Below, in pieces: positions 10,319-18,613 of a DNA stretch of 64,000 bases. Position numbers and translations under genes: made by a program. Numbering within the stretch: position 1 is the stretch's first letter; each line of letters starts with the position of its first letter. Origin of the DNA: Cryptomeria japonica (lineage: Eukaryota > Streptophyta > Pinopsida > Cupressales > Cupressaceae); the NCBI RefSeq assembly GCF_030272615.1, contig NW_026729148.1, positions 82,501 to 146,500 on the forward strand. Direction: 5' to 3'. The notes beneath the pieces were generated by a model that worked only from the letters and a program-made list of their open reading frames with translations, was not told the DNA's origin and made no database searches.

Positions 10319-10465
10319 AGCTATTTGTCTGATTCTCATACATGCGTAGCCTGCAGGAGCAATTAGGACATCGACCCCAACTTTCGGCTTCTAAACGAAA
10401 ACAAGGTCTTTGAGGTTGGTGTAATGCGAACAACTAGGGGAGTCAACCCATCAAACCCAACACCT

Positions 10466-10475
10466 CCCCTATATA
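10466..10475 (-). promoter_or_regulatory. Pol I start-site-like motif 9
   Basis: TATATAGGGGAGG on the minus strand, 157 bp from motif 8. Its short hairpin (10414-10435) has lost several pairs. Confidence 0.58.
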
Positions 10476-10622
10476 AGCTATTTGTCTGATTCTCATACAT
10501 GTGTAGTCTACAGGAGCAATTAGGACATCGACCCCAACTTTTGACTTCTTAACGAAAACAAGGTCTTTGAGGTTGACGTAATGCGCACAACCAGGGGAGT
10601 CGACCCATCAAACCCAACACCT

Positions 10623-10632
10623 CCCCTATATA
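10623..10632 (-). promoter_or_regulatory. Pol I start-site-like motif 10
   Basis: TATATAGGGGAGG on the minus strand, 157 bp from motif 9. The hairpin at 10571-10592 is weakened. Confidence 0.58.
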
Positions 10633-10779
10633 AGCTATTTGTCCGATTCTCATACATGTGTAGCCTACAGGAGCCATTAGGACATTGACCCCAACTTTTG
10701 ACTTCTTAACGAAAACAAGGTCTTTGAGGTTGGCGTAATGCGCACAACCAAGGGAGTTGACCCATCAAACCCAACACCT

Positions 10780-10789
10780 CCCCTATATA
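10780..10789 (-). promoter_or_regulatory. Pol I start-site-like motif 11
   Basis: TATATAGGGGAGG on the minus strand, 157 bp from motif 10. The hairpin at 10728-10749 is retained with one G-T pair. Confidence 0.58.
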
Positions 10790-10999
10790 AGCTATTTGTC
10801 TGATTCTCATACATGTGTAGCCTGCAACAACGATTAGGACATCCACCCCAACTTCTGAATTCGTCTGCGTTGACCGCACCAAAGGTGCACGCCTTGGTGC
10901 TCACCAAAATCCGACTTCCGACTTCTTCTGCTATGCGGGGTCTTTGAGGTTGGCGCAGTGCGCACAACCAGGGGAGTCAACCCACCGAATGCAACACCT

Positions 11000-11009
11000 C
11001 CCCTATATA
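11000..11009 (-). promoter_or_regulatory. Pol I start-site-like motif 12
   Basis: TATATAGGGGAGG on the minus strand, 220 bp from motif 11, with a full short hairpin at 10948-10969. Confidence 0.6.
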
Positions 11010-11104
11010 AGCTATTTGTCTGATTCTCATACATGCGTAGACTGCAGCAATGATTAGGACATCCACCCCAACTTTTGACTTCTTAAACAAGACAGGGTCT
11101 TTGA

Positions 11105-11126
11105 AGTTGGTGCAGTGCACACAACC
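11105..11126. other. Short hairpin with compensatory change
   Basis: The inner stem is GTGC/GCAC here instead of GCGC/GCGC, so a C:G pair became T:A while pairing was kept. The outermost pair is lost. This is the best hint that the short fold-back is more than chance. Confidence 0.65.
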
Positions 11127-11156
11127 AGGGGAGTCGACCCATCAAACGCAACACCT

Positions 11157-11166
11157 CCCCTATATA
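11157..11166 (-). promoter_or_regulatory. Pol I start-site-like motif 13
   Basis: TATATAGGGGAGG on the minus strand, preceded by one extra T compared with the other copies (+ strand 'tatataaagc'). It is the motif farthest from the presumed 18S side and nearest the 5S array. Confidence 0.58.
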
Positions 11167-11230
11167 AAGCTATTTGTCCGATTCTCATACGTGTAGTCTG
11201 CAGCAGCGATTAGGACATCGACCCCAACTT

Positions 11231-11439
11231 CCGAATTCGTTTGCATTGACCGCACCAAAGGTGCACGCCTTGGTGTGCACCTTGGAGTGCACTTTGGTGC
11301 TCACCTCGGTGCACACTTTGGTGTGCACCTCGGTGTGCACCAAAGGTGCGCACCTTGGAGCGCACCAAAGGTGTACACTTTGGAGCGCACCACATAGGGT
11401 CTTTGAGAGGTTGGCGCAGTGCGCACACCAAGGTGGGTG
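11231..11439. repeat. GTGCNCAC palindrome-rich block
   Basis: Short, irregular repeats of 'accaaaggtgcacgcc', 'ttggtgtgcacc' and 'ttggagcgcacc' lie here, ending with a stray 'gggtctttgagaggttggcgc' from a promoter repeat at about 11397-11420. The vocabulary is the same as in the large 5S units, so this is a plausible source or bridge sequence. Confidence 0.8.
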
Positions 11440-12639
11440 TTGAGGTGCGTGCCGAGGTGGGTGGGTGCTAGGGTGCGCTCCATGGTGGGTGCCAGGGTGG
11501 GTGCGTGCTAGGGTGGATTCCAAAGAGGGTCATAGGGTGGGTGCCAAGGTGGGTTGGTGATATAGTGGGTTCAAAGGTGGGTACTAGGGTGGGTTCCAAG
11601 GTGGGTCACAAGTTGGGTGCCAGGATGCGTGGGTGTTAGGTTGGGTGCCAAGGTGGGCTCCTGCGTGGGTGGGTGCTAGGGTGGGTTTCAAGGTGGACGC
11701 GAGGGCGGGTGCCAAGGTGGGTAACAAGTTGGGTGTTAGGATGGGTGAGTGCTAGAGTGGGTGCCAAGGTGGGTGGGTGCTAAGGTGGATGCCAAGGTGG
11801 TTCACAGGGTGGGTGGGTTCTAGGGTGAGTTCCAAGGTGGGTCACAGGTTTAGTGCTAGGGTGCGTGTCAAGGCGGGTGTCGAGGTGCCTGGGTGCTAGG
11901 GTGTGGATGCCAATGTGGGTCATAGGGTGGGTACTAGGGTGGGCTGCAATGTGGGTGCCAAGGTGGGTAACATGCTCGGTTGGTTCTAAATTGGGTGTCA
12001 GGGTGGGTGTGCACCCACCTTGCCCGAGGTGGGTGCCAAGGTGCCAGTGTGGGTGGGTGCTAAGGTGGATGCCAAGGTGGGTGAGAAGGTGGGTGATAGG
12101 TTGAGTGGTAGGATGGGTGGGTGCCAAGATGGGTCACAGGGTGGGTGCAAGGGTGGGTAGGTGCTAGGGTTGGTGTCAGGGTGGGTGGGTGCTAGGTTGG
12201 GTTCCAAGGTGGGTGCGAGGGTGAGTGTCAAGGTGGGTCACAGGTTAGGTGCTAGGATGGGTGAGTGCTAGGGTGCAAAGGTGCCAGGGTGGGTGCTAGG
12301 ATGGGTCGATGCTAGGGTGAGTGGCAAGGTGGGTCCACAAGTGTCAAGGTGGGTGCCGAGGTGGGTGCCAACTTGGGTTCCAAGGTGGGTGCCAAGTGGG
12401 CGACTGCTATGGTGGATGCCAAGGTGGGTCACGGGGTGGGTGCCAAGTTGCTAGGTTGTGTTCCAAGGTGGGTGCCAACGTGGCTGCTAGGGTGCGTGGG
12501 TTAAAGGGTGTGTCACAACGTGGGTGCCAGGATGGGTGCGCACCCACACTGGCCAAGACGGGTGCAAGGTTGGGTTCCAAGCCCGGTCACAGGCTGGGTG
12601 CTAGGATGGGTGGGTGCCAAGGTGGGCACCAGGGTGGGT
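11440..12639. repeat. G-rich degenerate minisatellite outside the 5S units
   Basis: Loose tandem repeats of GGTGGGTGCCAA / GGTGGGTGCTAG (roughly 10-30 bp) lie on the + strand; the minus strand is C-rich. The repeat passes into the first 6-kb unit at 12640 without a break. It has no telomere motif. Open frames rich in W, G, V and P on the + strand and in H, P and T on the minus strand are composition effects. Confidence 0.9.
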
Positions 12640-13135
12640 GCACCCACCCTGGCCAAGGTGGGTCACGGGGTGGGTCCTAGGGTGGGTAACGGGGTGGGTA
12701 CTAAGGTGCGTGCCAAGGTGGGTCATGGGGTGGGTGCCAAGGTGGGCACCAGGGTGGGTGTGCACCAACCCTAGCCAGGGTAGGTCACGGGGTGGTTGTC
12801 GGGGTGGGCGTCAAGGAGCCAAGGTGGGTGGCAAGTAGCCAAGTTGCGTGCCAAGGTGGGTGTCGGGGTGGGTGCCAAGGATCCAAGGTGGGTGCCAAGG
12901 AACCAAGGTGGGTGTCTGGGTGGGTGCCGAGGTGGGAGCCAGGGTGGGTCCCAAGGTGAGTGCAAAGGTGGGTGCCAGGGTCAAGGTGAGTGCCAATGTG
13001 GGTTCCAAGGTGCCAGGGTCAGGGTGAGTGCCAATGTGGGTTCAAAGGTGCTAAGTTGGGTGCGAGGTTGGGTGCGAGGGTGGGTGGGTGCCAAGGTGTG
13101 CTAGGTGGAAGCCCGGGTGGGTCGGCATCCCATGG
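12640..13135. repeat. G-rich block of the 5S unit
   Basis: GGTGGGTGCC-type repeat, essentially identical in every unit. At 13070-13088 four GGG runs are separated by 5, 1 and 1 bases, a standard G-quadruplex motif on the + strand about 0.8 kb upstream of the 5S gene. Confidence 0.9.
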
Positions 13136-13505
13136 GTGTCGAGTTGGGTGCCTGATGGGTGCTTCTTGTCAAGTTTTAGTCGTCGGGACTCATTTCGAGC
13201 CTTAGAGGTCGTTTCTTGTCCGGTTGCCCTGTCTTCGACCTGGGAACCCAATTTTGGTCCTCGGGTCCCATTTTTTTTTGTCTCGCATCCCACTTTTGGC
13301 CTGTGGCCTTTTCGGGGTCGATTCTCGTTTTGGGCATCAGAGCATGTTTCTTCTCCTAAAACCCAATATTTGTTTATTAAGTCTCGGAACACATTTTTGT
13401 TCTCGTGGACCCATCATGGGTCTTGGAACGCATTTGTGGTCCTTGGGTCCCATTTTGCATCCCGAAACTTGTGTTTTGGTGCTTGATCCCTATTTTGGGT
13501 GCCCA
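13136..13505. repeat. Old T-rich ~20-bp tandem repeat
   Basis: A degenerate series of about 20-bp units resembling 'tcgggtcccattttggtcc' (for example 'tgggaacccaattttggtc', 'ttggaacgcatttgtggtc', 'ttgggtcccattttgcatc'). Units differ strongly from each other but the block is almost identical between 5S units. It therefore decayed before the 6-kb unit was amplified. Confidence 0.75.
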
Positions 13506-13894
13506 CCTTGCACCAAGTGCGCACCCGGGGCAAACCGAGCGCCTTGGTGCACCGGGGCAAGATCGAGCGTGCACCCGAGGCGCCCCGAACATGCACCAAG
13601 GTGCACTCGGCCCACATGTGAGCGCAGGTCGTTGCGCCCGAGGTGGTGTGTGGGCACCGCGTTGCAGACGGGACACTGCACGCACACGACGCCCCGTCCA
13701 GGTGCACGCACGTAGGCCGGGCCGGGTGCACACCCGACGCCCTAGCAAGGTGCGCGCACCCGGGCAGGGCTCACACTTGGCGAACGGGGCGCACTTCGCG
13801 AGGGAGGGTGTGCACCTCGACGGGGGTGGGTGGCCGGGGTGGATTCGCACGTGGGTCGCGGTTTGCTAAGTACACACTGCGACAAGCTCATAAC
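13506..13894. other. GC-rich 5' flank of the 5S gene
   Basis: CpG-rich, mostly non-tandem sequence with scattered 'aaggtgc' and 'gcgcaccc' motifs. The last 30 bases, 'gctaagtacacactgcgaca' and then 'agctcataac', place a weak TATA-like 'taagta' at -28 and a C at -1. These are the positions known to matter for plant 5S transcription in Arabidopsis. Confidence 0.6.
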
Positions 13895-14013
13895 GGGTGC
13901 GATCATACCAGCGTTAGTGCACCGGATCCCATCAGAACTCCGCAGTTAAGCGCGCTTGGGCCGGAGTAGTACTGGGATGGGTGACCTCCCGGGAAGTCCC
14001 GGTGTTGCACCCT
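13895..14013 (+). rRNA. 5S ribosomal RNA, copy 1
   Basis: Component of the large ribosomal subunit, made by RNA polymerase III. The ends GGGTGC and GCACCC pair to form helix I of the 118-120-nt fold. The internal promoter is visible: A box at about nt 50-64 ('agttaagcgcgcttg'), intermediate element at 67-72 and C box at about 80-97 ('gggatgggtgacctcccg'). The usual plant diagnostic 'ggatcccatcagaactcc' is present. All nine copies in the window are identical across the gene, so there is no sign of pseudogenes. The copy lies on the + strand, opposite to the Pol I-like motifs on its left. The last one or two nucleotides are uncertain because the 3' end runs into the T tract. Confidence 0.98.
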
Positions 14014-14018
14014 TTTTT
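14013..14018 (+). terminator. Pol III terminator, T6
   Basis: A run of six T follows the gene directly, with a second run of five T at 14021-14025 as a possible backup. Confidence 0.85.
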
Positions 14019-14025
14019 AGTTTTT

Positions 14026-14464
14026 CGCCGGGCGTCGCAATGCTATTTGAATAAACCTTTTGCCCGTTTGCGTTCTCGTCGGGGCCGGGCCGGGCCGGGG
14101 TGCGCTGCCCGCACTACCGCGCGCGCGGGGGGCGACACCGAGCGCGCACCCGAGGCGCCCCGAGCACACAGGCCACGGTGCAACCCGGGCGTTGTGCGCG
14201 CACCCCGGTGCGCCCGAGGTGCTGCGCGCGCACCCAGGTGAAATCGGTGTGCACCTCGGCCAGTGCGCGCTCGGTCGAGTCGCGCACGTTGGCCAAGGTG
14301 CACGGTGATGTTTCTTACTCTAAGGTTCCGCACCAGACGCCCGGGACAGGTGAGCGAAGCTGGGCGGGGCCGGGTGCGCGGCCGGGGCAGGTGCACGCAG
14401 CTGGAGAGAGCTTTGGAGCACACCAGAGGTGCGCACCTTGGAGCACACTTCGGAGCGCACCAAT
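14026..14464. other. GC-rich 3' flank of the 5S gene
   Basis: It contains 'gccgggccgggccgggg' and dense CpG. A run of six G at 14124-14129 (five in units 2, 4, 5, 6, 7 and 9) is a useful unit marker. No second RNA gene or promoter was recognised. Confidence 0.6.
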
Positions 14465-14575
14465 GATGCGCTCCATTCAAAAGTTTCCTGAAAAGGCAAA
14501 AAAAGTTGAGATTATAGAATTTCCCACTTGAGAGATTGTAAAAAAAAAAAATTTAAAATGAAGGAAACGCGGGTG
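14465..14575. repeat. A-rich module 1
   Basis: 'aaaaggcaaaaaaagttgag', an A-T rich core and an A12 run, then 'ggaaacgcgggtgcc'. It is a diverged member of the family that recurs at 15206, 16672, 17156, 17626, 17981 and 18495, and it lacks the internal hairpin. Confidence 0.8.
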
Positions 14576-15205
14576 CCAAGGTGTGCGCGCCCGGGTGCGC
14601 AGCCCAGCCAAGGTGTGCGCACCAAGGCGCCCACCCTGGCGAAGGTGCACGCAAGGTGCGCACCCGAGGCAAACCGGACAATTAACCCAACTTTCGACTT
14701 CGCGCGCACCTGCGCACCTTGGAGCGCACTTCGGAGCGCTCCTTGGTGCGCACCAATCTTGGGCACCTCGGAGTGCACCATGGCGCCCACCAAGGTGCGC
14801 ACCCGGGGCAAACCGAGCTCCGACTTCGTGCGCACCTTGGAGCGCACGAAAGGTGCGCACCATGGCGCCCACCAAGGTGCGCAGCCCAGCCAAGGCGTGC
14901 GCATCAAGGTGCGCACCCTGGCGAAGGTGCGCACCCGGGGCAAACCGAGCTCCGACTTCGTGCGCACCTTGGAGCGCACAAAGGGTGCGCAACCCAGCCA
15001 AGGTGTGCGCACCCCGGGCAAACCGAGCTCCGAATCGTGCGCACCTTGGAGCACACTTCGGAGCCCTCCTTGGTGCGCACCGATGTTGCGCACCTCGGAG
15101 CGCACCCGGGGAAAACAATGCAATTAACCCGACTTTCGACTTCGTGGGCACCTCGGAGCGCTCTCGGGTTCGCACCTCGGAGCACACCGAGGTGCGCACC
15201 TTTGA
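14576..15205. repeat. GGTGCGCACC-based array, proximal part
   Basis: Irregular repeats of 'aaggtgcgcacccggggcaa', 'accgagctccgacttcgtgc' and 'gcaccttggagcgcac'. The decamer GGTGCGCACC is its own reverse complement and recurs throughout, so both strands look alike and open frames appear in several frames. Confidence 0.85.
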
Positions 15206-15262
15206 TGCGCTGCCTTCACCAATTTCCAGAAAAGGCAAGAAAACATTGAGAAGGTGTGCGCA
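15206..15262. repeat. A-rich module 2 (short)
   Basis: Only the left part of the module is present: 'tgatgcgctgccttcaccaa', 'tttccagaaaaggcaagaaa', then directly 'aaggtgtgcgcacc'. Confidence 0.8.
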
Positions 15263-16671
15263 CCGAGGTGCCCACCCTGGCGAAGGTGCACGCGAGGTGC
15301 GCACCCGGGGCAAACCGGGCTCCGACTTCGTGCACGCCATGCTGCGCACCTTGGAGGGCCATGGTGCGCACCTTGGAGCACACTTCGGAGCGCTCAATGG
15401 TGCCCAACCCAGCCAAGGTGCCCACCGCGGCGAAGGTGCACGCGAGGTGCGCACCCGGGGCAAACCGGGCTCCGACTTCGTGCACGCCGCACCTTGGAGC
15501 ACACTTCGGAGCGCTCCTTGGTGCGCACCAGGGCGCGCAACCCAGCCGAGGTGCCCACCCCGGCGAAGGTGCACGCGGGGTGCGCACCCGGGGCAAACCG
15601 GGCTCCGACTTCGTGCACGCCATGGTGCCCACCGCGGCGAAGGTGCACGCGAGGTGCGCACCCGGGGCAAACCGGGCTCCGACTTCGTGCACGCCGCACC
15701 TTGGAGCACACTTCGGAGCGCTCCTTGGTGCGCACCAGGGCGCGCAACCCAGCCGAGGTGCCCACCCCGGCGAAGGTGCACGCGAGGTGCGCACCCGGGG
15801 CAAACCGGGCTCCGACTTCGTGCACGCCATGGTGCCCACCGCGGCGAAGGTGCACGCGAGGTGCGCACCCGGGGCAAACCGGGCTCCGACTTCGTGCACG
15901 CCGCACCTTGGAGCACACTTCGGAGCGCTCCTTGGTGCGCACCATGGTGCCCACCAGGGCGCGCAACCCCGCCGAAGGTGCACGCGAGGTGCGCACCCGG
16001 GGCAAACCGGGCTCCGACTTCGTGCACGCCGCACCTTGGAGCACACTTCGGAGCGCTCCTTGGTGCGCACCAGGGCGCGCAACCCCGCCGAAGGTGCACG
16101 CGAGGTGCGCACCCGGGGCAAATCGGGCTCCGACTTCGTGCACGCCATGGTGCGCACCAGGGTGCCCACCGCGGCGAAGGTGCGCACCCGGGGCAAACCG
16201 GGCTCCGACTTCGTGCACGCCGCACCTTGGAGCACACTTCGGAGCGCTCCTTGGTGCGCACCAGGGCGCGCAACCCAGCCGAGGTGCCCACCCCGGCGAA
16301 GGTGCACGCGAGGTGCGCACCCGGGGCAAACCGGGCTCCGACTTCGTGCACGCCATGGTGCCCACCGCGACGAAGGTGCGCACCCGGGGCAAACCGGGCT
16401 AGGACTTCGTGCACGCCGCACCTTGGAGCACACTTCGGAGCGCTCCTTGGTGCGCACCATGGTGCCCACCAGGCCGCGCAACCCAGCCAAGGTGTGCGCA
16501 CCCGGGGCAAACCGGGGTCCGGCTTCGTGCACGCCGCACCTTGGAGCACACATCGGGGCGCTCCCGGGTTCGCACCGGCGTTGCGCACCGTGGTGGGCAC
16601 CTCGGAGCGCACCGTGGTGGGCACCTCGGAGCACACCAAGGTGGGCAGCGAGGTGCGCACCTTTGATGCGA
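15263..16671. repeat. 207-bp composite tandem array
   Basis: Two alternating segments, about 133 and 74 bp, each centred on 'caaaccgggctccgacttcg', give a 207-bp higher-order period, clear at 15594/15801 and 15668/15875, then becoming irregular. Because no unit contains a stop in several frames, minus-strand open frames reach 871 codons in this unit and 726-759 in others. The frames overlap on both strands and change with small indels, so they are not genes. Confidence 0.85.
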
Positions 16672-16773
16672 TGCCTTCACTAATTTCCATAAAAGGCAAA
16701 AAAAAACGAGATTTTAAAATTTCCGTTTTGAAAGATAGTGAGAAAAAGGGAATGCTGGTGCCATCTTGAGCCC
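16672..16773. repeat. A-rich module 3
   Basis: 'tttgatgcgatgccttcact', 'aatttccataaaaggc', A9, 'cgagattttaaaatttccg', ending 'tgccatcttgagccc'. Its hairpin stem is broken by one change ('aaaaaggga'). Confidence 0.85.
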
Positions 16774-16827
16774 GCCCTGGTGCGCAGCCCAGCCAAGGTG
16801 TGCGCACCAAGGTGCCCACCCTGGCGA

Positions 16828-17010
16828 AGGTGCGCGCCCGGGCAATTAACCCAACTTCCAACTTCGCGCGCGCCAGGGTGGGAGCGCACCCAACAACCGG
16901 GCCTGGGAAGAGCCAATGCGAGAAACCCCACCAAACGCTCTGACAAAAAAAGAGGGGGCGCTCCAGTAACCCCGCTTCGGAGCGCACCCTGGGCAAACCC
17001 AGCCAGGGTG
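16828..17010. repeat. Internal duplicated segment (copy a)
   Basis: From 'gggcaattaacccaacttcc' through 'ggcctgggaagagccaatgc' and 'gagaaaccccaccaaacgct' to 'gggcaaacccagcc'. A second copy lies at about 17313-17470 with several differences, so modules 3 and 4 and the DNA after them are a tandem duplication of about 0.48 kb. Confidence 0.85.
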
Positions 17011-17155
17011 CCCACCCCGGCCAAGGTGCAGGCGAGGTGCGCACCCGGGGCAAACCGGGCTCCGACAACGTGCACGCCGCACCTTGGAGCACACTTCGTA
17101 GCGCTCCCGGGTGCGCACCTCAGAGCACACCAAGGTGGGCAGCGAGGTGCGCACC

Positions 17156-17268
17156 TTTGATGCGCTGCCTTCACTAATTTCCAGAAAAGGCAAAAAAAAG
17201 AGGAGATTTTAAAATTTCCGTTTTGAAAGATAGTGAAAAAAACGGAACGCGGGTGCCATCTTGAGCCC
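17156..17268. repeat. A-rich module 4
   Basis: Full module. TTCCGTTTT (17216-17224) and AAAACGGAA (17239-17247) form a perfect 9-bp inverted repeat around a 14-nt loop. ATTTTAAAAT is a second, central palindrome. Confidence 0.85.
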
Positions 17269-17312
17269 GCCCTGGTGCACAGCCCAGGTAAGGTGCCCAC
17301 CCTGGCAAAGGT

Positions 17313-17470
17313 GCGCACCCGGGCAATTAACCCTACTTCCGACTTCGTGCGCGCCAGGGTGGCAACCGGGCCTGGGAAGAGCCAATGCGAGAAACCCCAC
17401 CAAACGCTCCGACAAAAAAAGAGGCGGCGCTCCAATAACCCCGCTTCGGAGCGCAGCCGGGGCAAACCCA
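17313..17470. repeat. Internal duplicated segment (copy b)
   Basis: Homologous to the segment at 16828-17010 but shorter, lacking about 11 bases after 'cgccagggtggcaacc'. It is present in all units. Confidence 0.85.
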
Positions 17471-17625
17471 GCCAAGGTGCCCACCCCGACGAAGGTGCAC
17501 GCGAGGTGCGCACCCGGGGCAAACCGGGCTCCGACAACGTGCACGCAGCACCTTGGAGCACACTTCGAAGCACTCCCGGGTGCCCACCGGCGTTGCGCAC
17601 CGTGGTGGGCAGCGAGGTGCGCACC

Positions 17626-17737
17626 TTTGATGCGCTGCCTTCACTAATTTCCAGAAAAGGCAAAAAAAAATGAGATTTTAAAATTTCCGTTTTGAAAGAT
17701 AGTGAAAAAAACGGAACGCGGGTGCCATCTTGAGCCC
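17626..17737. repeat. A-rich module 5
   Basis: Full module with an intact 9-bp hairpin stem; it starts 470 bp after module 4. Confidence 0.85.
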
Positions 17738-17980
17738 GCCCTGGTGCGCAGCCCAGGCAAGGCATGCGCACCAAGGTGCCCACCCGCGGTGCACGCCCGG
17801 GGCAAACCGGGCTCCGACTTCGTGCAGGCCGCACCTTGGAGCACACTTCGGAGCGCTCCTTGGTGCGCACCATGGTGCCCACCAGGGCGCACCCGGGGCA
17901 AACCGGGCTCCGACTTCGTGCACGCCGCACCTTGGAGCACACATCGGAGCGCTCCCAGGTTCGCACCAGCGTTGCGCACC

Positions 17981-18092
17981 TTTGATGCGCTGCCTTCACT
18001 AATTTCCAGAAAAGGCAAAAAAAAACGATATTTTAAAATTTCCGTTCTGAAAGATAGTGAAAAAAACGGAACGCGGGTGCCATCTTGAGCCC
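17981..18092. repeat. A-rich module 6
   Basis: Full module; one hairpin position is changed ('ttccgttct') and it ends 'gagcccttcctgg' instead of 'gagcccgccctgg'. Confidence 0.85.
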
Positions 18093-18494
18093 TTCCTGGT
18101 GCGCAGCCCAGGCAAGTTGTGCGCACCAAGGTGCCCACCCTGGCGGAGGTGCGCGCCCGGGGCAATCCGGGCTCCGACTTCGTGCACTGCATGGTGCCCA
18201 CCAAGGCGCGCAACCCAGCCAAGGTGCCCACCGCAGCGAAGGTGCACGCGAGGTGCGCACCCGAGGTGCACACCCGGGGCAAACCGAGCTCCGACTTCGT
18301 GCACGCCGCACCTTGGAGCACACTTCAGAGCGCTCCTTGGTGCGCACCAGGGCGCGCAACCCAGCCAAGGTGCTCACCCCGGCGAAGGTGCACGCGAGGT
18401 GCGCACCCGGGGCAAGCCGGGCTCGGACTTCGTGCACGCCGCACCTTGGAGCACACATCGGAGCGCTCCCGGGTTCGCACCAGCATTGCGCACC

Positions 18495-18613
18495 TTTGAT
18501 GCGCTGCCTTCACTAATTTCCAGAAAAGGCAAAAAAAAAAAAAAAACGAGATTTTAAAATTTCCGTTTTGAAAGATAGTGAAAAAAACGGAACGCGGGTG
18601 CCATCTTGAGCCC
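18495..18613. repeat. A-rich module 7
   Basis: Full module with the longest A run of the unit (about 16 A, varying to 18 between units). The G-rich block of the next unit starts 39 bp later. Confidence 0.85.

Larger units (their letters stand above)
10186..11230 (-). repeat. 157-bp promoter repeats, six copies
   Basis: Six units each carry 'ctttgaggttgg', a short hairpin, '(a/c)ggggagtcgaccca' and a start motif, at 157-bp spacing. One interval (motifs 11-12) is 220 bp because of a 63-bp insertion with 'accaaaggtgcacgccttgg', the same palindrome-rich seed that lies in the 311-bp units. They are shortened relatives of the 311-bp repeats. Confidence 0.92.

Noticed and set aside
9342-10366. Overlapping 210-320 codon frames on both strands
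   Set aside because: They are produced by the 38/52-bp minisatellite, which contains no stop in several frames.
7031-11166. Pol II TATA boxes on the + strand (CTATATAAG)
   Set aside because: No gene follows any of them, and 13-fold repetition within spacer fits Pol I spacer promoters read on the minus strand better. The alternative is not excluded.
2029-11230. CRISPR-like regular spacing
   Set aside because: The whole unit is repeated, with no unique spacers between short repeats, and the context is a plant nuclear rDNA spacer.
11440-13135. Telomere-like G-rich DNA
   Set aside because: The repeat is GGTGGGTGCC-like and not TTTAGGG or a known variant; the single 'cctaaaaccc' near 13358 is isolated.
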